NCBI GenBank assembly: GCA_938045295.1
Contig: CALINO010000009.1
Span: 1-33,316, forward strand
Length of the DNA: 33,316 bases
From: an uncultured Arenicella sp.
Lineage (GTDB): Bacteria > Pseudomonadota > Gammaproteobacteria > Arenicellales > Arenicellaceae
Direction of reading: 5' to 3'
Part shown: positions 1 to 8,350 of the stretch, in pieces
How the letters are laid out: each line of letters opens with the position of its first letter
Position numbering within the stretch: the first letter of the stretch is position 1
The notes under the pieces: generated by a model
The model's input: only the letters and a program-made list of their open reading frames with translations
The model's database searches: none
Told to the model about the DNA's origin: nothing
Translations under genes and position numbers: made by a program

Positions 1-1287
1 GAACATGCGGTACGGCTCTTTGGTGCCCATGGTAATTAGGTCGTCCACCAACACACCAATATAGGCCTGGTCTCGTGTTGGGTACCACGACTCTAGATCT
101 TGTGCCTGACGCGCGGCATTCAAACCGGCCAACAAACCTTGCCCACCGGCTTCTTCGTAACCGGTGGTGCCATTAATTTGGCCAGCAAAAAACAAGCCAT
201 CGACGTATTTAGTTTCCAGTGTTGGCTTCAAGCCCCTAGGGTCAAAAAAGTCATACTCAATGGCATAACCGGGCCGCACAATACGCGCATTTTCAAACCC
301 AACAATCGATTGAATAAAGTTCAGTTGCACATCGTAAGGCAGAGACGTGGAAATACCATTAGGGTAAACCTCATAGGTCTTTAAACCTTCAGGCTCAACA
401 AAAATTTGGTGCGAGTCTTTATCAGCAAAGCGCACAATTTTATCTTCAATCGACGGGCAATAACGAGGGCCCACGCCTTCAATCACGCCACCGTACAACG
501 GTGATCGATCCAAGCCGCCGCGAATAATATCGTGCGTATGAGCGTTGGTGTGCGTGATGTAGCAATTAACCTGAGTAGGGTGCTGTGACACGTCGCCTAA
601 AAATGAAAACACCGGCTCTGGTGTGTCGCCAGGTTGCGCCTGCATTTTACTAAAGTCGAGCGTGCGTGCGTCCAGCCTTGCTGGAGTACCGGTTTTTAAG
701 CGATCAACCGTAAACGGCATTTCGCGTAAGCGCTGGGCAAGGGCGTTAGACGGCGGGTCGCCAGCGCGCCCACCTTGAAAGTTTTCCATGCCAATGTGCA
801 ACACCCCGCCTAAAAAGGTGCCCGTGGTTAACACCACGGTTTTAGCCCGAAACTTAAGCCCCATTTGCGTGACAACGCCCGTCACACGGTCGTTTTCAAT
901 AATCAGGTCATCGCACGATTGTTGAAACAGCGCCAAATTATCTTGGCTCTCGACAATGTCTCGAATGGCCGCTTTATACAACGCACGATCAGCTTGCGCG
1001 CGCGTGGCTCTAACCGCCGGGCCTTTGCGGGCATTTAAAGTACGAAATTGAATTCCACCTTTGTCGGCGGCTTCAGCCATAGCACCACCGAGAGCGTCTA
1101 TTTCACGCACAATATGGCCTTTACCAATACCACCAATGGCCGGATTGCACGACATCTGGCCAATGGTTTCTATGTTGTGAGTGAGTAACAGTGTGTTGGC
1201 ACCGGTACGCGCCGACGCCAATGCAGCCTCGGTACCTGCATGGCCACCGCCAATCACAATCACATCATAGGTTTCAGAATGGAACAT
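1..1287 (-). CDS. mnmG: MnmG (GidA), tRNA uridine-5-carboxymethylaminomethyl modification enzyme, N-terminal part
   Basis: This is the FAD-binding partner of MnmE; together they install the (carboxymethyl)aminomethyl group at C5 of wobble uridine 34 in certain tRNAs. Reading the minus strand from ATG at 1285-1287 gives 429 codons that stay open to the left edge, so the C-terminal third or so (family about 630 residues) is outside the window. Visible hallmarks are the dinucleotide-binding motif [10 protein letters not shown] at residues 9-18, the [12 protein letters not shown] segment, and the motif TGTFLGG. The last residues seen (TKEPYRMF) match the family's conserved middle. It lies leftward, about 8.5 kb from mnmE. 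The identification is secure; the start is the usual one, directly before the flavin motif. Confidence 0.97.
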   Translation of the reverse strand, partial: MFHSETYDVIVIGGGHAGTEAALASARTGANTLLLTHNIETIGQMSCNPAIGGIGKGHIVREIDALGGAMAEAADKGGIQFRTLNARKGPAVRATRAQADRALYKAAIRDIVESQDNLALFQQSCDDLIIENDRVTGVVTQMGLKFRAKTVVLTTGTFLGGVLHIGMENFQGGRAGDPPSNALAQRLREMPFTVDRLKTGTPARLDARTLDFSKMQAQPGDTPEPVFSFLGDVSQHPTQVNCYITHTNAHTHDIIRGGLDRSPLYGGVIEGVGPRYCPSIEDKIVRFADKDSHQIFVEPEGLKTYEVYPNGISTSLPYDVQLNFIQSIVGFENARIVRPGYAIEYDFFDPRGLKPTLETKYVDGLFFAGQINGTTGYEEAGGQGLLAGLNAARQAQDLESWYPTRDQAYIGVLVDDLITMGTKEPYRMF

Positions 1288-1423
1288 AATTTCGTTTACT
1301 AATTAACTCGACGCGATTCTAACGCTTTGCAACAAAAATCACTATCCAATGCTGAGTAATTTTTAAGCAAAATCGGCTATTTTTATATATGCAAATACCA
1401 AACAGCGCCTTCATTTAATAAAG

Positions 1424-1452
1424 TTGATAAGTAACACCGTTAATATTAGCAT
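1424..1452 (+). promoter_or_regulatory. Candidate sigma70-type promoter for the YD/RHS cluster
   Basis: TTGATA at 1424-1429 and TAGCAT at 1447-1452 are separated by 17 bases, about 40 bases before the first cluster gene. The -35 box matches the consensus at five of six positions and the -10 box at four of six. The surrounding 1288-1490 spacer is AT-rich and must also hold the leftward mnmG promoter. This is a pattern match only. Confidence 0.3.
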
Positions 1453-1490
1453 CGAATAATACAAGAGACTTTTATTAACACGTCAAGCAC

Positions 1491-1763
1491 ATGGATAGAT
1501 TTAAAAAAACAGGGATGCTTTTAGCGAGTATTCTTTTACTTATTACTGCGTTATACGGATACGCACACGCTAAAGCGATCGTTATTGTGCGAAGCAATGG
1601 TTACCTTATTATTACTATTGGGGTAAAAGCATCTAAACCTGAGAGTATTAACTACGAATACGATGCACTGGGGCGCCTTGTTGAAGTAGAAACAAGTAAT
1701 AACGCCAATCAAAGCTACGACTATGACGACGCTGGTAACAGAACAGTTATTCGAATATTTTAA
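1491..1763 (+). CDS. Small exported protein with YD repeats
   Basis: A 90-residue protein with a hydrophobic N-terminal segment at about residues 8-27 (ending in AHA, a possible signal-peptidase site) followed by a second hydrophobic stretch and two tandem YD-type motifs, EYDALGRLVEVET and YDYDDAGNRTVI. YD repeats build the shell of RHS and teneurin proteins, but two copies are too few to form a cocoon. It lies 15 bases upstream of the first large RHS gene on the same strand, so it is probably co-transcribed with it. No good Shine-Dalgarno precedes ATG 1491. An unrelated open frame on the opposite strand (1551-1970) is judged a shadow. The role is unknown; a docking or folding partner of the large RHS proteins is only a guess. 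Confidence 0.75.
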   Translation: MDRFKKTGMLLASILLLITALYGYAHAKAIVIVRSNGYLIITIGVKASKPESINYEYDALGRLVEVETSNNANQSYDYDDAGNRTVIRIF

Positions 1764-1778
1764 TTTAAGGAAGTTTAA

Positions 1779-3776
1779 GTGGTTAGGGAAATGATTTTTA
1801 TAAGATACGGCTTCACGTTTCGTAGCGTTAGAGTGTTCAACGTCAACATAGCCTGCAGTTTGCTTGTGTGCCTTTTGGGAACAAACACAGCTTTGTCGTA
1901 CGAAATAGCACCACCAAAATACAATATTGTAGACCGAATGGGCGTCAACATGGCAACCGGTCAAGTTCAAGTGTCACAAACCGACTTGGCCATTGGCGGC
2001 GAGCAAGGCCTCAGCCATACGGTGTCGCGCCACAGCAGTGAGTTTTTTGGTGGATTTAACGACAATTTTAAAGGGCTGGCAGCATCAAAAATACATTTAG
2101 CTGGTGGTGATGTGTCTTCTCAGTTCGGTATTGTACGAGTGAGTGGCAATGGGGCTACCGAAGATTTCCGCTATACGCTTTCGGGCAACACTTATATTTA
2201 TACCGCTCTCAACGACCCACGAAATAGCTTGGAGTTTTTGTCAGGCACCGGATTGGTGTTTACACAAGCGGATGGAACCAAAAACATTTATGCGCAGGCC
2301 TACAGAGGCGGAGCAACAATAACCTCCTATCGCCCAACCAATGCTGCCACTTTAAGGCTAAATCGAATTGTTTACCCCACTGGCTTGCAAGTTACGATCA
2401 ATTATAAAAATAGTGCACTAGTAAATGATTACCCCGCCGTGTCAAGCGTGAGAACCAATACCGGCTTCCAACTAAAATATCAGTATGTGGACGACAACCG
2501 ACCATTAAGCAGCGCCAAACGAAATAGCACCATGGAAGCCAGCATGACTGCCAACTCTTTATCATGGTCTAGAGGTAATCCAAAACACATTGTTGCGTTG
2601 AACAATGCGTATGAGCATTGTGATGTATCGTTGAGTTTTTGTAACACCAACCAAGCATGGCCCACGGTTACTTACCAATGGCCAGCAGGAATGCCACGCG
2701 CCATGGCAGTAGGGCAAAGCACATTCAGCATTACCGACCCCGAGGGCAGAACCACATATTATCACCATACTGGCATTGATAAATCATTACAGTTACCAAA
2801 CGGAACCTGGTTGGCGGGTATTTTACCAAACACAAAATCAGAACCTCGAATTACCTCGATTGACTCACCCGACAATAGCCCTGTTGTTTATGAATATGAA
2901 AACCGTGTTCTTTCTGGGTGTACTCCTAGCTGTGAAGGCGGTGGGCTTGGCTTTAGTTTGCCACGTTGGTTCCCGAATGGTTATGGCATTCTTACTGATG
3001 CCAGTCATGATAGCGAAACTCAGAATTACACGTTAGTTCAAAGCGCAAATGGTAGTGACACTATTAATGCAAGCGGCGGTTATAAAGCCATCAATCGCAC
3101 TCTTCACAATAACCAACTGGGCACTATTAGAGAAATAGATACTTTTGATCTTACTGTTCGGCGAGAAGACACATTCTACAACCGAATACGAGACATCTAT
3201 AATAAACGTACCGGGCTGTATACCGAGTATGAATACGATAGCCGTTTAAACATCACCGCAATCAAAGAAAACGACGTAGGCTACTTTGGTTCACCCAACC
3301 ATGAAGTAACACTGTCTGCAGCCAGTTATCCAAGCGCCTGTAATACGGCTAACCGAAAGTACTGCAACAAGGCCACTTGGGTTAGAGATGCCAACGGCCA
3401 TCAAACCGACTACACCTATCATGCAGCATCTGGCATGGTCGCCAGCGTAACTCAACCCGCTGATAAGCGGGGGGTAAGACCTCAGAGGCGCTACTATTAC
3501 GTTCAAAAAGTACCCACCCACTCTGGCGCGGATCATTCACCTATTTGGGTGCTAGATAAAGAAGAGTTTTGTCGTAACAGTTCAGCTTCAAACGGGAATT
3601 GTTCTGGTAATGATGAAACCGTTATTAAATATCAGTATGAGTTAAAGAATTTGCTTCTCATTGGCAAGGCCATTACCGCTGAAGGCAAAACGCTTCGTAC
3701 CTGCTATGAATACGATCGTTTTGCTCGCAAGATTGGTGAAACCCAGCCAAACGCCAATTTAAACAGTTGCAGTTAG
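1779..3776 (+). CDS. Large exported RHS/YD-repeat protein, first half of a split RHS
   Basis: A 665-residue protein with a hydrophobic segment at about residues 22-39 that looks like a signal sequence with an extended N-region. The early part (YNIVDRMGVNMATGQVQVS, then a GGEQGLSHT segment) resembles the N-terminal plug/shell region of secreted RHS proteins. The later part has diverged YD repeats, for example YTEYEYDSRLNITAIKEND and CYEYDRFARKIGETQ, and it ends without an RHS core or toxin tail. I keep the GTG start at 1779 because AAGGAAG (1767-1773) lies five bases upstream; ATG 1791 is an alternative with poorer spacing. The stop is nine bases from the next gene, whose Shine-Dalgarno overlaps this stop codon, so the two are translated from one message. 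Several Cys pairs fit an exported protein. Confidence 0.85.
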   Translation: MVREMIFIRYGFTFRSVRVFNVNIACSLLVCLLGTNTALSYEIAPPKYNIVDRMGVNMATGQVQVSQTDLAIGGEQGLSHTVSRHSSEFFGGFNDNFKGLAASKIHLAGGDVSSQFGIVRVSGNGATEDFRYTLSGNTYIYTALNDPRNSLEFLSGTGLVFTQADGTKNIYAQAYRGGATITSYRPTNAATLRLNRIVYPTGLQVTINYKNSALVNDYPAVSSVRTNTGFQLKYQYVDDNRPLSSAKRNSTMEASMTANSLSWSRGNPKHIVALNNAYEHCDVSLSFCNTNQAWPTVTYQWPAGMPRAMAVGQSTFSITDPEGRTTYYHHTGIDKSLQLPNGTWLAGILPNTKSEPRITSIDSPDNSPVVYEYENRVLSGCTPSCEGGGLGFSLPRWFPNGYGILTDASHDSETQNYTLVQSANGSDTINASGGYKAINRTLHNNQLGTIREIDTFDLTVRREDTFYNRIRDIYNKRTGLYTEYEYDSRLNITAIKENDVGYFGSPNHEVTLSAASYPSACNTANRKYCNKATWVRDANGHQTDYTYHAASGMVASVTQPADKRGVRPQRRYYYVQKVPTHSGADHSPIWVLDKEEFCRNSSASNGNCSGNDETVIKYQYELKNLLLIGKAITAEGKTLRTCYEYDRFARKIGETQPNANLNSCS

Positions 3777-3785
3777 GGGAGCGAA

Positions 3786-6338
3786 ATGAAACTATCACAA
3801 AATAAATTCAGTCATTCTTCGGTCAGTTTTCTCGTATTATTGATCAGCTTGTTAGTTGCTGGGCAAAGTTGGGCTGTACAAAACGCCTCTGCTTATAAAA
3901 CCGGCACTCGTTATAATTTAAACGGCCAAGTCACGGGCATAATATCACCGGCCAACACCCATACCACCGGCAACAATTACCCCGCAATAAGAAACACCTA
4001 CAACAACAGCACCGGCCTTTTGACGCGTGTTGAAACTGGTGTGTTGTCGTCATGGAAGAATGAAAATATCACCCCAAGTAATTGGAGCGGCTTTACAGTA
4101 CTAACGCGAACCGATTACACCTATGACAACCATGGGCGAAAACGCACTGAAAAAAACAGCGCTACTAATGGCAGTAAATCAACACTAACGCAATATTCTT
4201 ATGACGATTATGACCGCGTAGTATGCATGGCGGTTCGCATGAACCCAAGCAGATACAATAGCCTGCCAAGCAGCGCCTGCACACTCGGCTCACAAGGCAG
4301 TTACGGGCCTGACCGCATCACCAGATACGACTACCAAACTCGCAGCCAAAATATTGCCACTTACCATTTTGATTTGGTTGTAAGTCAAAAGCGAGCGGTC
4401 GGCACGAGCCTTCAGCAAGTGTATCGAAAGAACGAATACGACCAATATGGCCGCGTTCAATACGTCACCGATGCTAACGGCAATCGTGCTCGTATGAGCT
4501 ATGATAATCGCAGCCGATTACGTCGTTGGTATTTTCCAAACAAAACCAACCCCGGTGTTATCAACACCAGCGACTATGAACAGTACACATATGACCACCA
4601 TGGCAACCAAACCTATTTACGTAAGCGTGATGGGCGAAGTATTGGCTACCGGTATGACAAGCTTAACCGAGTAATAAAGAAAGACATACCTAACTCTTCT
4701 AGCCTAGATGTATATTACAACTACGACCTAAGAGGTCTAGAACTGCATGCACGGTTTGGGTCTGATAACGGTGCTGGCATAACTCGCACGTTCGATGGCC
4801 ATGGCAGAAAAAAATCAGAGAGTAATAATACCAGCGGCACAAACCGCACTCTCACTTACCGATACGACAATAATGGCAACCGAACGCGGCTAACCTATCC
4901 TGACAATAAATACGTTGTTTATGGCTTTGATGGGTTAAACCGGTTGGCACACATCAGCTTGCCAAACTCAACAGGCAGTATTGTTAATAGGTTTGATGCG
5001 TTTGCTCGGCCAGCGTCAACAGAGCGTGCCAGCAACGCCAATACAACCTATAGATACGATGAATTATCGCGCCTTAATCAGATCGCCGATGATTACCAAA
5101 GCAAAGGCTACGACAACACGTTTGACTACGCTTACAGCCCGGCCAACCAAATGGTGCGCCAAGACATCAGTAATGGTAATTACCATTACGACCTAAGCGC
5201 AGAAAAAGGCCTTAACCACAGCTATGGCAGCAATGGTTTAAACCAATACACCAGTGTTGCTGGTAAACAGTACCGTTATGATTCAAATGGCAACCTTACT
5301 CGAGATGCCGACACCACCTACACATACGACGTTGAAAACCGATTAACACGCGCCACAGGCGCTAAAAACGCAGCTCTCACCTATGACCCAATAGGGCGAT
5401 TAAGCAAATCAGTGGCTAATAACGTAACCACGCATTTTGTTTATGACGGCGATGCACTAGTACTCGAATACACGGGCAACAACCTAAGTAAACGGTATGT
5501 GCACTCAGTGGAAATCGACCACCCCGTTGCTGAATACAGCGGCAACACCATCAGCGCCAGTAACCTCTCGTACTTGCATCGCAATCATCAAGGTTCAATC
5601 ATCGCAGCCAGCAGCAATACCGGCAAAGGTGATTATATCAAGCAATATGACGCCTTTGGTAAAATGCAAGGCAGCAAACAAGGGCGTTTTGCGTATACCG
5701 GGCAAATATACCTGCCTGAGTTAGATTTGTACCATTACAAAGCCCGTACCTACAACGCTAATATTGGGCGTTTTATGCAAACGGACCCAGTAGGCTATGA
5801 AGACCAAATGAATCTTTATGCGTATGTACACAATGACCCCATGACTTACAACGACCCAACGGGTGAATTTGGGGTTATAGGGTTCTTTATTGGTGGTGGT
5901 GTAGAAGTTGGTATACAGCTCCTTAAAAATGGGGGTGATTTCAGCAAAGTTGATTGGACTGATGTTGCGGTTAGTGCGGCGGTTGGAGCTGTTGCTCCTG
6001 GTATGTTGGGTACTGGTAAAACTGTCTTAAAATCAAGCCAAGCGGCGAATACATTATCTAAGCAAACCAGACACGCTCGCACAAAAAATCGCCGAAGAAA
6101 ATTAACTCAACGAGTAAATGCTCACAAAAAGAATATTAAAACTGCGGTAAAAGTTCAAGCAAGCTTCCAAGCCGCAAAAGCAGTTGGAAAGGAACTAGCT
6201 GATGGCGTGGAAAGGGCTGTGAATATAGAAAGACCTGATAGGTCTAGCTCTGAGACTCAAGAAAATAAAAACGATACTATGGATCACAAAGAACCTACTC
6301 TTGATTCAAACCGTATGGGGAGAAATCGTGATATTTAG
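3786..6338 (+). CDS. Large exported RHS-core protein with variable C-terminal tail
   Basis: An 850-residue protein with its own signal peptide (hydrophobic residues 13-27, likely cut after SWA near residue 30). About residues 35-630 are YD repeats such as [16 protein letters not shown] and [15 protein letters not shown]. The RHS-associated core is at about 635-690 ([23 protein letters not shown], then [10 protein letters not shown] and the closing DPTGE). After the core, about 155 residues form the family's variable region: a Gly/Val-rich hydrophobic stretch, a [13 protein letters not shown] segment, then a very basic part ([10 protein letters not shown]) and a polar end. I do not recognise a toxin domain there, so it may be a novel, truncated or inactive tail. 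A strong AGGGGAG (3775-3781) precedes ATG 3786. The product probably assembles with the 665-residue protein into one shell. Confidence 0.88.
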   Translation: MKLSQNKFSHSSVSFLVLLISLLVAGQSWAVQNASAYKTGTRYNLNGQVTGIISPANTHTTGNNYPAIRNTYNNSTGLLTRVETGVLSSWKNENITPSNWSGFTVLTRTDYTYDNHGRKRTEKNSATNGSKSTLTQYSYDDYDRVVCMAVRMNPSRYNSLPSSACTLGSQGSYGPDRITRYDYQTRSQNIATYHFDLVVSQKRAVGTSLQQVYRKNEYDQYGRVQYVTDANGNRARMSYDNRSRLRRWYFPNKTNPGVINTSDYEQYTYDHHGNQTYLRKRDGRSIGYRYDKLNRVIKKDIPNSSSLDVYYNYDLRGLELHARFGSDNGAGITRTFDGHGRKKSESNNTSGTNRTLTYRYDNNGNRTRLTYPDNKYVVYGFDGLNRLAHISLPNSTGSIVNRFDAFARPASTERASNANTTYRYDELSRLNQIADDYQSKGYDNTFDYAYSPANQMVRQDISNGNYHYDLSAEKGLNHSYGSNGLNQYTSVAGKQYRYDSNGNLTRDADTTYTYDVENRLTRATGAKNAALTYDPIGRLSKSVANNVTTHFVYDGDALVLEYTGNNLSKRYVHSVEIDHPVAEYSGNTISASNLSYLHRNHQGSIIAASSNTGKGDYIKQYDAFGKMQGSKQGRFAYTGQIYLPELDLYHYKARTYNANIGRFMQTDPVGYEDQMNLYAYVHNDPMTYNDPTGEFGVIGFFIGGGVEVGIQLLKNGGDFSKVDWTDVAVSAAVGAVAPGMLGTGKTVLKSSQAANTLSKQTRHARTKNRRRKLTQRVNAHKKNIKTAVKVQASFQAAKAVGKELADGVERAVNIERPDRSSSETQENKNDTMDHKEPTLDSNRMGRNRDI

Positions 6339-6408
6339 AGTACTCAAATATGATGAAAGCTCCTATATTGAACCATTGTTGTTACCACTTTATTCTTAGG
6401 AGGTATAA

Positions 6409-6567
6409 TTGAAAAAAAATTATATTTTTTTAGGGGGAGTCATTTTTCTTGGTTTGGTGTACCCCCTTGCTAAACGTTATACTGAAAGCGATTTATTACT
6501 TATAGCATGTGTTGTGATATACCTACTTTTAATTAGAGGTGCTGCTAATTATTTTGGAAAAGATTAA
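6409..6567 (+). CDS. Small two-helix membrane protein, TTG start, downstream of RHS tail
   Basis: A perfect AGGAGG (6398-6403) sits five bases before TTG 6409, which opens a 52-codon frame ending at TAA 6565-6567. The product starts MKKNYIFLGGVIFLGLVYPL, turns through the polar loop KRYTESD, and re-enters the membrane with LLLIACVVIYLLLI before a short tail ending FGKD, so two transmembrane helices with a tiny loop. It follows the variable RHS C-terminus by 70 bases, the place where immunity genes for RHS-type toxins usually lie. That position is the only evidence for an immunity role. The ribosome-binding site is the best in the window and strongly supports translation. Confidence 0.6.
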   Translation: MKKNYIFLGGVIFLGLVYPLAKRYTESDLLLIACVVIYLLLIRGAANYFGKD

Positions 6568-6599
6568 TCTTAATACTAATTCCAAAATACAGGAAATTG

Positions 6600-7125
6600 A
6601 TGAACAAAAACACCTAATAGCACTACTGCTATTGATTTCATTAACTATATTTTCATGTAAATCAAACTGATTTAGTGGGAATAAAATCACTATAAGTAAT
6701 TCTATCTGTAAGATACACATTGGCCATGATTCATTAGTTGTTAAAGCGTCTTCGGACAAAGCACTAACCCATACAGAAAACGGTGAAGATTATTACTATA
6801 GGGGTCTAGTATGTACCTCTAACATACTTAGTAGAGGTAGGCCTTCTGGATGAGTTGGTTGATAGAATTTCCATAATTGATTCTAATTTTTGCCATCGAG
6901 ATATTTGTATTGGAGATTCATTTAAAAGCATTAGATTAATTTTACCGAACTCAAAGCTCATCTTTAGTGGCGAAGAAGGTGGGGTCTTTGCTCTTATTAG
7001 ACTCTAATGGGCTTTCATATGCTTTCTCAACAGATGGCATAGATATATCGTGCTATATAAATAAAGAACAATGTAGTGGGTTAATTAATAACGCTAAATT
7101 GGCTTCAATAGTGATTACTGATTAA
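6600..7125 (+). pseudogene. Degenerate lipoprotein gene (frameshifts and an in-frame stop)
   Basis: AGGA (6591-6594) precedes ATG 6600, but the frame closes after five codons. Adding one A to the A5 run at 6606-6610 restores a textbook lipoprotein signal, MNKKHLIALLLLISLTIFSC, with lipobox TIFSC. The restored frame meets TGA at 6668-6670, then stays open to 6853 (reads include SGNKITISNSICKIHIGHDSL). A jump near 6830 enters the frame reading VEVGLLDELVDRISIIDSNF and CHRDICIGDSFKSIRLILPN. A further jump near 6985-7000 enters the frame reading LLLLDSNGLSYAFSTDGIDI and ends LASIVITD at TAA 7123-7125. The pieces join into one plausible protein of about 170 residues with a GDS...LP.SK...G pattern. 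I infer a recently decayed cargo or immunity-type lipoprotein gene. Confidence 0.65.
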
Positions 7126-7170
7126 CCAAAGAGTTTATGAAAAATTAAACTTTATGTGATCATTAACGCA

Positions 7171-7200
7171 CAAAGCCCAGCAGTGCTGGGCTTTGTTTTG
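7171..7200 (+). terminator. Rho-independent terminator closing the RHS cluster
   Basis: CAAAGCCCAGC (7171-7181) and GCTGGGCTTTG (7185-7195) form an 11-bp perfect stem with a three-base loop, followed on the plus strand by TTTTG and TTTG. It sits between the lipoprotein pseudogene and the convergent lipase gene. The other strand lacks a T tract, so it mainly serves the plus strand. Confidence 0.75.
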
Positions 7201-7216
7201 TTTGCCGCTTAAAAAC

Positions 7217-8257
7217 TCAGTTATTCAGAGTGTCGTACACATTGGCCGACAAGCTCTTGCGACTGCCGTTTTTAATTAAGCGTACTTTTCTCCACAAGCT
7301 CCACCAACGACGTTTGGTTTCGTCGTTAAAATCGACCCGAACCCCATTGAATGTTCGGTCATTAATGATGGTGGCGTAGTCGCCACTGCGGCGATTGCTG
7401 ATCACTTCGCTGTGGTCGGCGTCATCGCCCATTAATAATGGAAAGTGGTTGGCATAAAATGAAGATGGCGCGCGGGTAGAGCGTAATACGCCATTGGTTT
7501 GAATGCTTCTGTTGCACGACTGGAAGTCACCACGGCTGCGCGACCCGCAGGCACTGTGAAACGGCACAACACTGTCGTCATAGCCTTGAATAAATCCTTT
7601 GGTGGCTCGTAAGTACTGGTCACCCGAGCCAACAAAGCGTAACCTGGGTGTTGCATTATTGTTGGTGGCAATTGAGCGCGCATTCGATGGGCGTAAGTCA
7701 TTGAGTACACCAATGCTTGATGATGATAGATCAAAGCCTAAGAATAAATTAACCGCCGCTCGTTGTATTGCGTTAATGGCGCCACTTCCGGTGGCAACAT
7801 TATACGCCACGTCAGCCAACTCTGTGCCGCCGCCAGCGCCGGCAAAGTCTAATACCGCCAGAACTCTGAAGTTATTACTGTTTACCCCCCATTGCCCCAA
7901 ACGGGTGAGCGCGTCTCGCAACACTAAGTCGCCGGTTGAGTGCGTGACAAACACACAACCGTTGGAGCACACGCGTTGTGCTTCTAGTTGTTTTATTTGG
8001 GTGCGAATGGAGTCTTTAATACCGCCGGTGACACGATCGGCTGAAGACCAATACAAAATGGCTTCTGAACGCGCTGCCCAATAATCATTCCAATAGGCGT
8101 TGGCGTCTTGAGTTTGCTGATTAACGCTCGGCGGGTTTGTCAGTTGCTGTGGTTGAAAGCCGTGCACCAGAACCACGTTTTTGCCTGCCAACTTAGCTTG
8201 TGCTGTGTTGGTGGCAATCAATAGCGACATTAGCGCCAATAATATTGTTTTTTTCAT
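7217..8257 (-). CDS. Exported alpha/beta-hydrolase, lipase-like
   Basis: A 346-residue protein with a clean signal peptide (MKKTILLALM..., cut after AQA near residue 21). The mature chain opens with the lipase-type strand and turn VVLVHGF (28-34). It carries the nucleophile elbow THSTGD (Ser107, where lipases usually have GHSxGG), a GYDDSVVP motif (acid residue Asp227 or Asp228) and DHSEVI (His282) as the likely catalytic His. Four Cys (98, 101, 237, 248) could form two disulfides. The substrate may be an ester or acyl-lipid, but this cannot be told from sequence. It is convergent with the RHS cluster and lies 93 bases downstream of the 380-residue protein on the same strand, so the two may be co-transcribed. 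Confidence 0.8.
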   Translation of the reverse strand: MKKTILLALMSLLIATNTAQAKLAGKNVVLVHGFQPQQLTNPPSVNQQTQDANAYWNDYWAARSEAILYWSSADRVTGGIKDSIRTQIKQLEAQRVCSNGCVFVTHSTGDLVLRDALTRLGQWGVNSNNFRVLAVLDFAGAGGGTELADVAYNVATGSGAINAIQRAAVNLFLGFDLSSSSIGVLNDLRPSNARSIATNNNATPRLRFVGSGDQYLRATKGFIQGYDDSVVPFHSACGSRSRGDFQSCNRSIQTNGVLRSTRAPSSFYANHFPLLMGDDADHSEVISNRRSGDYATIINDRTFNGVRVDFNDETKRRWWSLWRKVRLIKNGSRKSLSANVYDTLNN

Positions 8258-8350
8258 TCTGCATTCCTCATTGGTTTTATTATTTTATGCTTCGAGTCTT
8301 TGCGCTCGTTTAATGCGGCTAAGCTTATTATTAATAGTTACTATTCTCGG

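Noticed and set aside
100-384. Plus-strand frame of 94 codons
   Set aside because: It lies wholly within mnmG on the opposite strand and shows no recognisable protein pattern.
1551-1970. Minus-strand frame of 139 codons
   Set aside because: Overlaps the YD-repeat gene and the start of the first RHS gene, and has low-complexity composition; both of the others have clear family features.
6554-6670. Alternative TTG start giving a 38-residue frame through the lipoprotein signal
   Set aside because: It has no ribosome-binding site and would add a polar leader to a lipoprotein signal; the ATG at 6600 with AGGA fits far better if one A is restored.
6529-6759. Minus-strand frame of 76 codons
   Set aside because: Antisense to the small membrane gene and lipoprotein pseudogene; no start signal or known pattern.
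7599-8084. Plus-strand frame of 161 codons
   Set aside because: Antisense shadow of the lipase-like gene, whose signal peptide and catalytic motifs are clear.
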